15,973 nucleotides of DNA, from NCBI GenBank assembly GCA_028293095.1, contig JAQGPK010000141.1, forward strand, positions 1 to 15,973. Reading direction: 5' to 3'. Shown here in pieces: positions 1 to 7,076 of this stretch (within the stretch, counting starts at the first letter, position 1; every line of letters starts with the position of its first letter). Origin of the DNA: Chlamydiia bacterium (GTDB lineage Bacteria; Chlamydiota; Chlamydiia; Chlamydiales; FEN-1388). The position numbers and the translations under genes are program-made. The notes beneath the pieces are model-generated. The model searched no databases. It saw only the letters and a list, made by a program, of their open reading frames with translations, and was not told where the DNA came from.

Positions 1-1
1 T

Positions 2-622
2 AAAAGACCAAAAATAACGACTCTTTTTTTGGATATTGGCGGCGTACTTCTTACCAATGTCTGGGACCACACAGCACGGCTGCAAGCTGCAAAGAAATTT
101 GCCCTAGATCCAAAAGAGCTCGAGGAGCGTCATCGCCTGGTCTTTGATACCTTTGAAATCGGCAAAATGAGCTTAGATGAGTATCTGGAGTATGTCATTT
201 TTCACAAAACATACAAACACGCCTTTTCAAAAAAACAGTTTAAAGATTTTATGTTTGCCCAGTCAAAGGCAAACCCGCTCATGATAGAGCTTTTTACTAC
301 GTTGAAAACGACCTACAAGTTAAAAGTTGTGGCGGTAAGTAACGAAGGTAAAGAGCTTATGGAGCACCGGATCCAGAAATTTAATCTCAGATCGCTCTTC
401 GATTTTTTTAACTGCTCCTCTTTTGTAGGGCTTCGTAAACCTGATCCAGAAATCTTTACACTTGCCCTCCGCCTTGTGCAAGTGCCCCCTAAAGAGATTC
501 TCTATATTGATGACCGAGATTTTTTTGTACAAACTGCAAAGAATTTGGGAATACATGGTTTACAACATACCCACTATGAGACAACATGCACACAACTTGC
601 AAAGCTTGAATTAGTTTTATAA
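2..622 (+). CDS. HAD-superfamily hydrolase, YihX-like (5' end outside window)
   Basis: Haloacid dehalogenase-type phosphatase, probably acting on a small cytosolic phosphate ester. The reading frame is open to the window edge, and the residues before the TTG at 29 (KRPKITTLF) form the usual hydrophobic strand leading into motif I. The TTG is therefore not the start, and the true start lies upstream. Motif I is LDIGGVL with the nucleophile Asp codon at 32-34. Motif II Ser is in VAVSNEG (codon at 338), motif III Lys in GLRKPDPEIF (codon at 437), and motif IV is YIDDRD (from 509). A helical cap lies between motifs I and II, as in subfamily IA. The second Asp of motif I is Gly, as in E. coli YihX (glucose-1-phosphate phosphatase; FDLGNV). 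That supports a YihX-like group but does not fix the substrate. No clear terminator follows. Confidence 0.85.
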   Translation, partial: KRPKITTLFLDIGGVLLTNVWDHTARLQAAKKFALDPKELEERHRLVFDTFEIGKMSLDEYLEYVIFHKTYKHAFSKKQFKDFMFAQSKANPLMIELFTTLKTTYKLKVVAVSNEGKELMEHRIQKFNLRSLFDFFNCSSFVGLRKPDPEIFTLALRLVQVPPKEILYIDDRDFFVQTAKNLGIHGLQHTHYETTCTQLAKLELVL

Positions 623-674
623 ATAATTAATTTTTTTATACTTAAAAATAGTAAAAAATAATAAAATAGATTAT

Positions 675-701
675 TATACTTTATAAAATGTAAACCAAGG
701 A
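675..701 (+). promoter_or_regulatory. Possible -10 box and ribosome binding site of the small Cys-rich gene
   Basis: The 84-base gap after the HAD gene is extremely AT-rich. TATACT at 675-680 fits a -10 hexamer, with TATAAA at 682-687 as an alternative, but no convincing -35 is visible. AAGGA at 697-701 lies 5 bases before the ATG at 707 and is a good Shine-Dalgarno match. Confidence 0.4.
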
Positions 702-706
702 ATACT

Positions 707-928
707 ATGACTATACCATCAATTACCGACACGAAATCTCAACAACTGCAATCGATCAAACTCTCTACTCCTCCACCATCCACTAGGAATGGACGATCCT
801 ATGTTCAACTATCAGATGATGATGAAGCTGTATACGCTTCAGAAAATAACTGTACTGACCAATGCTGCGTTGGGATGTGCTGCATTGCAAGCCTCATTAC
901 CTGCTGCTGGCTCTTCCTTAAGAAGTAA
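707..928 (+). CDS. Small Cys-rich protein with hydrophobic C-terminal tail, function unknown
   Basis: 73-residue protein that I do not recognise. The ATG has a ribosome binding site (AAGGA, 5-base spacing) and its own AT-rich upstream gap, which supports a real gene. Residues 1-45 are polar, rich in Ser, Thr and Pro, with an acidic patch (LSDDDEAVY). Residues 48-73 hold seven Cys, as three CC pairs plus one single Cys (CTDQCCVGMCCIASL, then ITCC), followed by a short hydrophobic stretch ending WLFLKK. This looks like a short membrane-associated tail and resembles lipid-modified Cys clusters of eukaryotic proteins. A secreted effector or membrane microprotein is possible, but this is inference. 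The 3' end overlaps the convergent ankyrin-like gene by 11 bases. Confidence 0.6.
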   Translation: MTIPSITDTKSQQLQSIKLSTPPPSTRNGRSYVQLSDDDEAVYASENNCTDQCCVGMCCIASLITCCWLFLKK

Positions 929-1412
929 TTACGTCTAAGACCGTCTGCTGTGCAGGCTCACAAGGCGCTCCCTTCATGCCCTTTTTGATTTGAGTTATCT
1001 CACTACGTGAGATGCAACTCTGTTTTTTATAGAAAGCTGTAAGCTGTTTTACAATTTCAACGTGTTTATTTTTTACAGCTTGTTCTAAAGAATACCGGCA
1101 TTCTTTTTTTGTAATTTTACCTGTCTTGATAAAGGGGAAAAACTGCGCAACTATTTCGCCATGACCATGCTCCGCTGCATCTGTAAGCGCGTACCCAAGC
1201 TCCTTATTCGAAAGCGTTTCCCTTATTTTACAGAAAAAGAGTCGTCTAATAATGTTGCTATAGCCTTCTTTTGCAGCCTTTCTGAGGACACGCTCCCAAT
1301 CTTCACCCGGTTTATTTGCATCAATACAGACGTGTAACTTTTTCTCTTGATCACCCATTATAACACACTCAAAACCAATAATACTCTCCAGCCTTAGGGC
1401 ACTTAATATCAT
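918..1412 (-). CDS. Ankyrin-repeat-like protein
   Basis: 164-residue protein with about three degenerate ankyrin-type helix pairs: around residues 40-60 (VLRKAAKEGYSNIIRRLF), 74-94 (ALTDAAEHGHGEIVAQFF) and 108-127 (SLEQAVKNKHVEIVKQL). The A-A-x-x-G-x-x-x-I-V pattern is typical of ankyrin helices, but the TPLH signature is missing, so the repeats are divergent. Ankyrin repeats bind proteins and are frequent in effectors of intracellular bacteria; the partner here is unknown. The frame opens at a TTG at 1451, but AGGAGG at 1422-1427 sits 9 bases before the ATG at 1412 and only 3 before another ATG at 1418, so I chose 1412. It lies 28 bases downstream of the membrane protein gene and is probably co-transcribed with it. 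Confidence 0.65.
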   Translation of the reverse strand: MILSALRLESIIGFECVIMGDQEKKLHVCIDANKPGEDWERVLRKAAKEGYSNIIRRLFFCKIRETLSNKELGYALTDAAEHGHGEIVAQFFPFIKTGKITKKECRYSLEQAVKNKHVEIVKQLTAFYKKQSCISRSEITQIKKGMKGAPCEPAQQTVLDVITS

Positions 1413-1421
1413 AGTCATAGG

Positions 1422-1427
1422 CCTCCT
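1422..1427 (-). promoter_or_regulatory. Strong ribosome binding site deciding the ankyrin-like gene start
   Basis: Minus-strand AGGAGG, a perfect Shine-Dalgarno core. It lies between the stop of the upstream membrane protein gene (1441-1443) and the ATG codons at 1418 and 1412. The 9-base spacing favours 1412. Confidence 0.7.
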
Positions 1428-1440
1428 TTCTATTAGATCA

Positions 1441-1935
1441 CTATTTTCCAAAGAAAAGTTTCCGTACTTTTTCCTCTCCTACTGCTCGAATCAGCTCTTG
1501 ATAGGCAACGAAGACAAAAAAAAGTAAGGCAACCCAAGCTTGTGAAAGCCAAAATGGAAGCCGTTCCATCTCACTCGTCACTTTGTCAGAAGTTGTAGCC
1601 CAGCTGACCTCTTCAAAAAGATAGGGCAGCAAGCGGTCAGAAAACCGCACAACAATACTGACAAGCAGATAAATAGCTGTTTTCCAGAGAGTACTATAGA
1701 TCAGCGGCTTTTTTGAATACAGATCAATAATTGGCAACCGATCTGACAAAAGAACAACTTTCCCCATAACAAGCGATGCGAAGGCTACTACTGATAAATG
1801 GCAATAGAAGGTTGCCATTTTTTTATGGGCCATTAGCTCCGTAATGTCTACTAAAGTAAAAGTGATAAAGAAAAAAAGCACAACTGGTGCCATCCGAAAG
1901 AAATCATATTTAATTCGGCTCAAAAATCTGTTCAT
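1441..1935 (-). CDS. Four-helix integral membrane protein, function unknown
   Basis: 164 residues with four likely membrane segments, at about residues 14-34, 43-62, 80-97 and 128-147. The segment between helices 3 and 4 is polar and acidic (EEVSWATTSDKVTSE). The N terminus is basic (MNRFLSRIKYDFFR) and the C terminus carries many charged residues (ELIRAVGEEKVRKLFFGK). I do not recognise a family. The start is an ATG close to an AT-rich gap shared with the divergent LRR gene, with no clear ribosome binding site. It is the first gene of a probable two-gene unit with the ankyrin-like gene, so the pair may act together at a membrane; this is inferred from position only. Confidence 0.65.
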   Translation of the reverse strand: MNRFLSRIKYDFFRMAPVVLFFFITFTLVDITELMAHKKMATFYCHLSVVAFASLVMGKVVLLSDRLPIIDLYSKKPLIYSTLWKTAIYLLVSIVVRFSDRLLPYLFEEVSWATTSDKVTSEMERLPFWLSQAWVALLFFVFVAYQELIRAVGEEKVRKLFFGK

Positions 1936-1946
1936 AAATAAATAAA

Positions 1947-1976
1947 TTGTTTATAGTTTTGTAAAATAAATACTAA
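1947..1976 (+). promoter_or_regulatory. Candidate promoter of the LRR gene
   Basis: TTGTTT (1947-1952) and TACTAA (1971-1976) are spaced 18 bases in the 63-base AT-rich divergent gap, with the ATG at 1999. Both boxes are imperfect, and such AT-rich DNA gives chance matches. A minus-strand promoter for the membrane protein gene must lie in the same gap. Confidence 0.3.
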
Positions 1977-1998
1977 AATAAAACTATCTGGATAAATC

Positions 1999-4353
1999 AT
2001 GACTATTAAAACAACTCCTGTATCTTTACCACAGAATCCTATCCACAGTTGTTCATCCTCTTCCTCCAGCAGCAGTTCCTCTTCATCAAGAGCAAGTTCT
2101 TTAGAAGGCGTGACAAATAGGATATTTACATCCTACATTATTCCCTTCTTACTAGGATCTGAAGACAACCACAATGAGCATGTCTATTTCAATCAAAATC
2201 ACCCTAACGCACGAGCGCTCTTTCAAACAAGCAAAAGGTTTGTACAGCTTGAAGTATACATGTTAAAAAGAAGAGGGGATTTGGTTGGGGATATAATCTG
2301 GAAAGCTGACGCAAAAATAACAAAAATCAAAAAGTTCTTTGGACAATTGAATGCCATTACTACTCCCTCTAAAAAAGGGAATACCGTTAAAAAAAGCACA
2401 AGCTGGCCTGCCAAATCTCTCAGAATTTTGGCAACATCAGTACAAGGAAAATTAACCCCACTGCTAAAACTCTTCTCATCCTTAGAAACAATTTCATTTA
2501 TACGCTGTAAATTAACAACAGCTACTATCCAAGCAATAAGCATTCTCTCTGAAGATAAAAAAAAGAACTATAAAGGGTTACAGCAACTCATTCTTAATGG
2601 CTGTAGTTTTCGAGAATCTAAGGTTCAAATGCCTTCATTAGAAGGCGTCTTCGGTGCTTTAGCGCAATTACCACTCTCTCGCATTGAATTCATAAACTGT
2701 ACTTATAGTGCCGAAGCCTATGAAAAAAGAGTGCGCACAAATAAAGTATCAGTAAGCGATGGCACACTTATAGGATTGTCAAAAATAACTCAATTGAGAG
2801 AACTCAGTCTTAATGGCTCTGCAAGCTTTTATACGTGCAACGAGCTCAAAATATTTGCATCCTCAATGCCTGAGCTTGAATCCCTCCAACTCGCTGCAAG
2901 TTGTTATGGAAATAATAATCCTCAAAAAATTGTTCTAGCTATCGCCCCTTGTACAAAACTGCTCTCTCTCAACTTATCAAAAACAAATATAGGTAATAAT
3001 GAGCTTGCTGTGATTGCCCGCAATCATCCATTGCTTCAAACACTTATTTTGAACAATGCTTTTGCCATTTCAGATATTGGGATTGACCACCTACGTTCCT
3101 TAAAGCATCTACAAAGAATCGAGCTTATAAATACCTCTATCACTCCACAAGCTGTAAAAACTCTTTGTAATAATCATCCTCAACTGACGACACTTTCCTT
3201 ACCATATTCAGCTATAGATAATACCTCTAACTGCATCAGCTCCCTACAGAACTTGACCCATCTAACCCTACGAGGAAAAATGTTTGAGTATGTTGAGCCG
3301 CTTCATTTTTCAATACTAAAGAGCTTTGCGGCTGCCAAACTTCCTCTGACTCACTTGGCCATTAATAATTTTATACTAGGTGAAGATGTAGTAGCCGCTC
3401 TAAATAACTTAAAACAGCTTCATGTATTAGATCTTTCAGATTGCATCTTAACAAACGAAGCAGCTCGGAGAGTACACCAATCTGGATGGCATCATCTTCA
3501 TCAGATTCTTTTTAACAAAGTCTTCGAAATTCAAAATAGAGAATATGTTCCTATCAACAGCCCCTCCCTTTTACCTCCAGATAGTATCGCATGCTTAGCA
3601 AGGGTCACTAAGGAAACTTTTGAGAAAAAGCTTCGTTCTCTACCTCTACCTACTATTCGAATGGTTGAGTTTCTTAATTGCTTTCAAGTCGATGATTCCT
3701 GGGTACAACTACTGGCTCGATGCTCGTATCTTCACACTATTGACTTGAGAGGCACATCGGTAAGTGCTGCTGGTCTCCGAATGCTTTCTGAGAATAATCG
3801 GAAGATCGGAGAATTAGCGATCAATCCAGAAATCTTTGCAGGACTTGAAAACAGAGATATTCTTGAAGTGAGCACAAAAAAGAAAGCAGACCTCATATTT
3901 CCAGCGCATATGCATGCCCTTTCCCAGCTCTGCACATTAACAATTGAAGGAGCAACGACAGCTACACTACTCTCTCCTCAAATAGGCAGCTATCTCTCTC
4001 ACCAAGTATCACAATTGCCTAATTTGAAGCTTTTTAACCTTCGCCTTTCAAGCTTCTCTATACTCTCGCTGAGATTTAAAAAGCTCACCACGCTAGATCT
4101 AAGAAACTCTGTGGTTGATTACTTTGTATTTGATAGGCTCTGCGATCTCCTTGCAAAGGGATACCTTCATGAGCTTAAAGAGTTGAATCTTACAGGATGC
4201 AGAATAGTTTTTAATAATGAAGAGTTAGAATCAGATGATTGGAAGTTTTTTGCAGACCCACTGAGGGCATCTGATATTCCTATGCAGGCACGTTCTGGCT
4301 GGAGAAGGCTCAAACTCAAACTGCCTCACCTGCAGATTTTCATCGATCCTTAA
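1999..4353 (+). CDS. Poly-Ser, F-box-like, leucine-rich repeat protein (candidate effector)
   Basis: 784 residues with no signal peptide and no membrane segment. Residues 1-35 are Ser/Thr/Pro-rich with 12 consecutive Ser (19-30), a low-complexity start typical of type III secretion substrates. Residues about 38-92 look F-box-like: a hydrophobic helix (IFTSYIIPFLL) followed by ALFQTSKRFVQLEVYML, resembling the F-box pattern of a leucine strand and then an R/K-x-W-like region. Leucine-rich repeats follow from about 160 to 780, clearest at 193-200 (LQQLILNG), 266-273, 294-299, 320-327, 345-352, 370-377, 395-401, 475-481, 578-585, 696-703 and 727-734. Their length and the N/S/T-rich turns resemble the FBXL/AMN1 type. 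F-box/LRR proteins are substrate receptors of SCF ubiquitin ligases in eukaryotes, and bacteria use mimics to redirect host ubiquitination. The F-box call is tentative. The 3' end overlaps the convergent glycosyltransferase gene by 14 bases. Confidence 0.75.
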   Translation: MTIKTTPVSLPQNPIHSCSSSSSSSSSSSSRASSLEGVTNRIFTSYIIPFLLGSEDNHNEHVYFNQNHPNARALFQTSKRFVQLEVYMLKRRGDLVGDIIWKADAKITKIKKFFGQLNAITTPSKKGNTVKKSTSWPAKSLRILATSVQGKLTPLLKLFSSLETISFIRCKLTTATIQAISILSEDKKKNYKGLQQLILNGCSFRESKVQMPSLEGVFGALAQLPLSRIEFINCTYSAEAYEKRVRTNKVSVSDGTLIGLSKITQLRELSLNGSASFYTCNELKIFASSMPELESLQLAASCYGNNNPQKIVLAIAPCTKLLSLNLSKTNIGNNELAVIARNHPLLQTLILNNAFAISDIGIDHLRSLKHLQRIELINTSITPQAVKTLCNNHPQLTTLSLPYSAIDNTSNCISSLQNLTHLTLRGKMFEYVEPLHFSILKSFAAAKLPLTHLAINNFILGEDVVAALNNLKQLHVLDLSDCILTNEAARRVHQSGWHHLHQILFNKVFEIQNREYVPINSPSLLPPDSIACLARVTKETFEKKLRSLPLPTIRMVEFLNCFQVDDSWVQLLARCSYLHTIDLRGTSVSAAGLRMLSENNRKIGELAINPEIFAGLENRDILEVSTKKKADLIFPAHMHALSQLCTLTIEGATTATLLSPQIGSYLSHQVSQLPNLKLFNLRLSSFSILSLRFKKLTTLDLRNSVVDYFVFDRLCDLLAKGYLHELKELNLTGCRIVFNNEELESDDWKFFADPLRASDIPMQARSGWRRLKLKLPHLQIFIDP

Positions 4354-5869
4354 AGAGAAACAGTTCAAGCATAGCCAGTTGTTCAGATGAGAGGTACTCT
4401 CCGAACTGGATCATATAGCCAAACTCTTCTTCGTTGCAAATATACTGGTCTACTCTATGATAGCGCGCAGATCGTGCAAAGACAAGATACTCATAATCTC
4501 TCGTCTTATCGGTATAGCTCAATTTGTCTATATAGTCAATCTGTATGAGATAGGTACCGAGCACTAAAGGAACTTTAAAAGTGCCCAGTAGCTCTTTTTC
4601 TGCAATTTTTAGATAGTCGGGATGATCCTGATACGTCCCCTCTTCAGTAACAGCACAAAAATAGTTTTTCGATGCATCTTGAAAATCAAGCCCTCCTTCT
4701 GCAAATGGAAATTTTTGAAGCATTGGCGCGATAATCGGCATCTTTTTACTGAGGAGCTCTTTGAGGGTAAAAGGAGCTATAAAACTATCACAGTCTACTA
4801 CAAAATAATACTCGCAGTTGTGCTCTTTAGCTTTCTGCAGGCTTTTATTTCGAATACTTCCTGGAATTTTAAATCTCTGAGGAATCCAGCCATACGACTG
4901 AAAAGAAGGCAAATTTGAAGCTTCTTCAGATTCAATAATGACTCTTTTGTACCTCTTCTCATTGGCTTGTACCCACTTACCAAGAATTGCTTTTGTTTGA
5001 TCATTACTATCACAGCTATTGATATAAAGAGTGATCTTTTGTTTGTTATAGTCTAGCTTTTCAATACATTCTAAATACTTAGGAAGAAGCTCCTCATTAT
5101 TTCTGGCAAGGACTGCAAGCAGCACCGTTTTATCTTCTTTACAGATATTTTTGTCTTTCGTGTAGGGCTTTGGGAAAAACCAATCATACAGACACTGATA
5201 CCACAAACTTTTTCCATGTCCATGAATCACGCAAGGATATGAGTTTGTCTCAATGCAACGGACAGTTCGATGGTCTCTATCAATTTCTAATTCTTGAGAG
5301 CTCATATTAAATATGTTTAAAAATATCTCACACTGAGTATCAAGGGTATATTTTTTAAGATCAGCTAAGTAGTCCCGTGTCATCAAACGCTGATCATCTT
5401 CTTGTGGTGAAAAAGGAAGCAGCCCATCAATCAACTCTTTAAGATACCCTACATATCCTCTGTAGGCTCCACTACAAAGATATTTAAAGGAAGTGGCAAC
5501 GTGTGGGTATTGAGTAGATACCACCTCATCTGGATAACAAAATTTTTCAGCAGAAACGACACAAGGAGTTTTCATCTGCAAAAATTTCTGAAGGACCCTC
5601 TCTGTAGAATCAATAATTAGAACATCATAAGCATCTACAAAAAGGAGCAGATCTTGATCTGAAAGTGTTTGAAGGTATTGGCGTACATGAATGAATTTTT
5701 CTGCAAGCCCGCGAAAAGGAAGTCCTACTCCAAGAGCCTTAACAGAAATGCCATTTTGCCTGCCAGATTCAATGAGTTGATCAAGCCGCTTATCGTGATG
5801 GGAGGCAACTGTACATACATGCAGTAGAGGTTTTTGAACTGTAGTTTCTTTATTTAGATTTTTTAACAT
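4340..5869 (-). CDS. Two-domain PLOD-like/COLGALT-like glycosyltransferase
   Basis: 509 residues. Residues about 15-240 resemble the glycosyltransferase domain of procollagen lysyl hydroxylases (PLOD/LH3): LLLFVDAYDVLI with the D79-x-x-D82 metal motif, then VVSAEKFCYPDEV, YLCSGAYRGYVGYL, the acidic EDDQRL (Asp 158 and 159) and VIHGHGKSLW (His 217), equivalent to the HGNGPTK element. Residues about 248-500 resemble the first domain of COLGALT galactosyltransferases and the PLOD accessory domain: VLLAVLARNNEELLPKYLE, VVDCDSF with a D359-x-D361 motif, PIIAPML, FKVPLVLGTYLI and YICNEEEFGYM. The C-terminal 2OG-Fe dioxygenase of PLOD proteins is absent. In animals these domains place Gal and Glc on hydroxylysine of collagen; the acceptor here is unknown. 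It has no signal peptide. The ATG at 5869 follows the adaptor stop by one base (TAATATG), so I prefer it to the TTG at 5902. Confidence 0.85.
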   Translation of the reverse strand: MLKNLNKETTVQKPLLHVCTVASHHDKRLDQLIESGRQNGISVKALGVGLPFRGLAEKFIHVRQYLQTLSDQDLLLFVDAYDVLIIDSTERVLQKFLQMKTPCVVSAEKFCYPDEVVSTQYPHVATSFKYLCSGAYRGYVGYLKELIDGLLPFSPQEDDQRLMTRDYLADLKKYTLDTQCEIFLNIFNMSSQELEIDRDHRTVRCIETNSYPCVIHGHGKSLWYQCLYDWFFPKPYTKDKNICKEDKTVLLAVLARNNEELLPKYLECIEKLDYNKQKITLYINSCDSNDQTKAILGKWVQANEKRYKRVIIESEEASNLPSFQSYGWIPQRFKIPGSIRNKSLQKAKEHNCEYYFVVDCDSFIAPFTLKELLSKKMPIIAPMLQKFPFAEGGLDFQDASKNYFCAVTEEGTYQDHPDYLKIAEKELLGTFKVPLVLGTYLIQIDYIDKLSYTDKTRDYEYLVFARSARYHRVDQYICNEEEFGYMIQFGEYLSSEQLAMLELFLFKDR

Positions 5870-5870
5870 A

Positions 5871-7076
5871 TTAAGTAAGCAACTGAACCTGAGCGCCCTC
5901 AATAATTTTTTCGCTAGGGTTTGTCACGATTCTGTCATTTTCATTTACACCATCGACAATCTGCATAGCCTTTCCATAATCCAGGCCGATTTTCACAGTT
6001 TTTAAATGCACCACATCCTTCTTATCAAGGACAGCCACCTGTGGCTCTCCGGCTCGAATGATTATAGCAGCTACAGGCACTACAAAATAGGGTTGATCGG
6101 GCTTTAAAATAAAGCTCACCTCTGCGTACAACCCTGATAATAGCTCTCCATTTTTGTTATCAATATGGAGCTCTGTCAATAAAGTACGCGATGTAGGATC
6201 GAGCGCTTTTGCATAGCGTACAACTGTCCCTGTAAATGCTCTACCTTGGAATTCTCTAATTCTTGCAGTCCCTTCTACACCTTCTTGAATCGAACGGAAA
6301 TAGCATTGCGGTACATTTACAAATAATCGAATGGTATCAGTCTCTGCAATCACAAACAATCTTTGCGGTGATCCGTTACTTCCAGCAGTTATTAAAGAGC
6401 CTATATCAACATCACGCTCAATGATAGTACCGTTAAAGGGTGCTATAATGTACTTGAACTCCTGAAGTTGCTTATAACGTCTCATATTAGCATCAGCTGC
6501 TTGCACGTCTGCCTCGGCCGTCAAATAAGTAGCTACTCGATCATCTACCTCTTGCTGTGAAATGGCTCCTGGGTCAATTGTATGAAGTGATTGCCAGCGA
6601 TCTTTACTGATTTTCGCAATGTCGCGTTTTGACTCGGCACTTGCAAGATCTGCAACCGCCTGGTCATACTGCTGATCCACATCAGGCGTCTCCAATACAG
6701 CCAAAAGCTGTCCCTCTTTGACAACATCTCCAATATCAACTAACAATTTTCCTAAATACCCATTTGCTCTGGCCCAAATGGGAGTCACATGATAGGCCGC
6801 AGTTGAACTTGGAAGTGTCAATTCAATTGGTTTTTTATCAGCTTTTGCATCCACAACCGATACCTGTGGCAACACTCTTTTTGCCGCATCACCTTCTAAC
6901 TTTCTCACTTGAAAGAGACGTGGGAAAAATCCAAATAGAAATAGTGCAAATAAAAAAATGCTTACTCCAATAATCACATAATTACCGGAATTATCTTTGG
7001 CGAGCCTTTTTGCCGGAATCTCTCTTCGATGATCCCTTATTTTACTCTTCAATTCTTTGGAGTTATTACTTGTCAT
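5871..7076 (-). CDS. RND efflux periplasmic adaptor (membrane fusion protein, HlyD/AcrA type)
   Basis: 401 residues. The adaptor of a tripartite efflux pump links the inner-membrane RND permease to an outer-membrane channel. A basic cytoplasmic N terminus (1-32) precedes one membrane anchor (about 33-52), so it is anchored by a helix rather than as a lipoprotein. The first half of the lipoyl-like domain (103-130, ANGYLGKLLVDIGDVVKEGQ) is followed by a helical hairpin (131-203) and the second lipoyl half (205-240, YIIAPFNGTIIERDVDIGSL). The beta-barrel (about 245-320, SRTLLTELHIDN) and membrane-proximal domain come next. The helical hairpin is short, as in many MdtA/AcrA-type adaptors. The ATG overlaps the permease gene by 11 bases, and the glycosyltransferase gene starts one base after its stop. 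Substrate cannot be read from the sequence. Confidence 0.93.
   Translation of the reverse strand: MTSNNSKELKSKIRDHRREIPAKRLAKDNSGNYVIIGVSIFLFALFLFGFFPRLFQVRKLEGDAAKRVLPQVSVVDAKADKKPIELTLPSSTAAYHVTPIWARANGYLGKLLVDIGDVVKEGQLLAVLETPDVDQQYDQAVADLASAESKRDIAKISKDRWQSLHTIDPGAISQQEVDDRVATYLTAEADVQAADANMRRYKQLQEFKYIIAPFNGTIIERDVDIGSLITAGSNGSPQRLFVIAETDTIRLFVNVPQCYFRSIQEGVEGTARIREFQGRAFTGTVVRYAKALDPTSRTLLTELHIDNKNGELLSGLYAEVSFILKPDQPYFVVPVAAIIIRAGEPQVAVLDKKDVVHLKTVKIGLDYGKAMQIVDGVNENDRIVTNPSEKIIEGAQVQLLT

Noticed and set aside
29..31. TTG at 29 as start of the HAD gene
   Set aside because: It lies one residue before the catalytic Asp of motif I and would cut off the first beta strand, whose residues are encoded just upstream in the same frame.
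623..706. Small RNA or tRNA in the AT-rich gap after the HAD gene
   Set aside because: Almost pure A/T with no cloverleaf or stable stem; better explained as promoter region.
1413..1451. TTG start at 1451 for the ankyrin-like gene
   Set aside because: It would place the perfect AGGAGG inside the coding region and overlap the upstream gene. ATG at 1412 has correct spacing.
4321..4380. Bidirectional terminator between the LRR and glycosyltransferase genes
   Set aside because: The coding ends overlap, and no GC-rich stem with a T-run is visible on either strand.
5870..5902. TTG start at 5902 for the glycosyltransferase
   Set aside because: The ATG at 5869 directly after the adaptor stop gives a compact coupled junction. 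The extra 11 residues show no family similarity.
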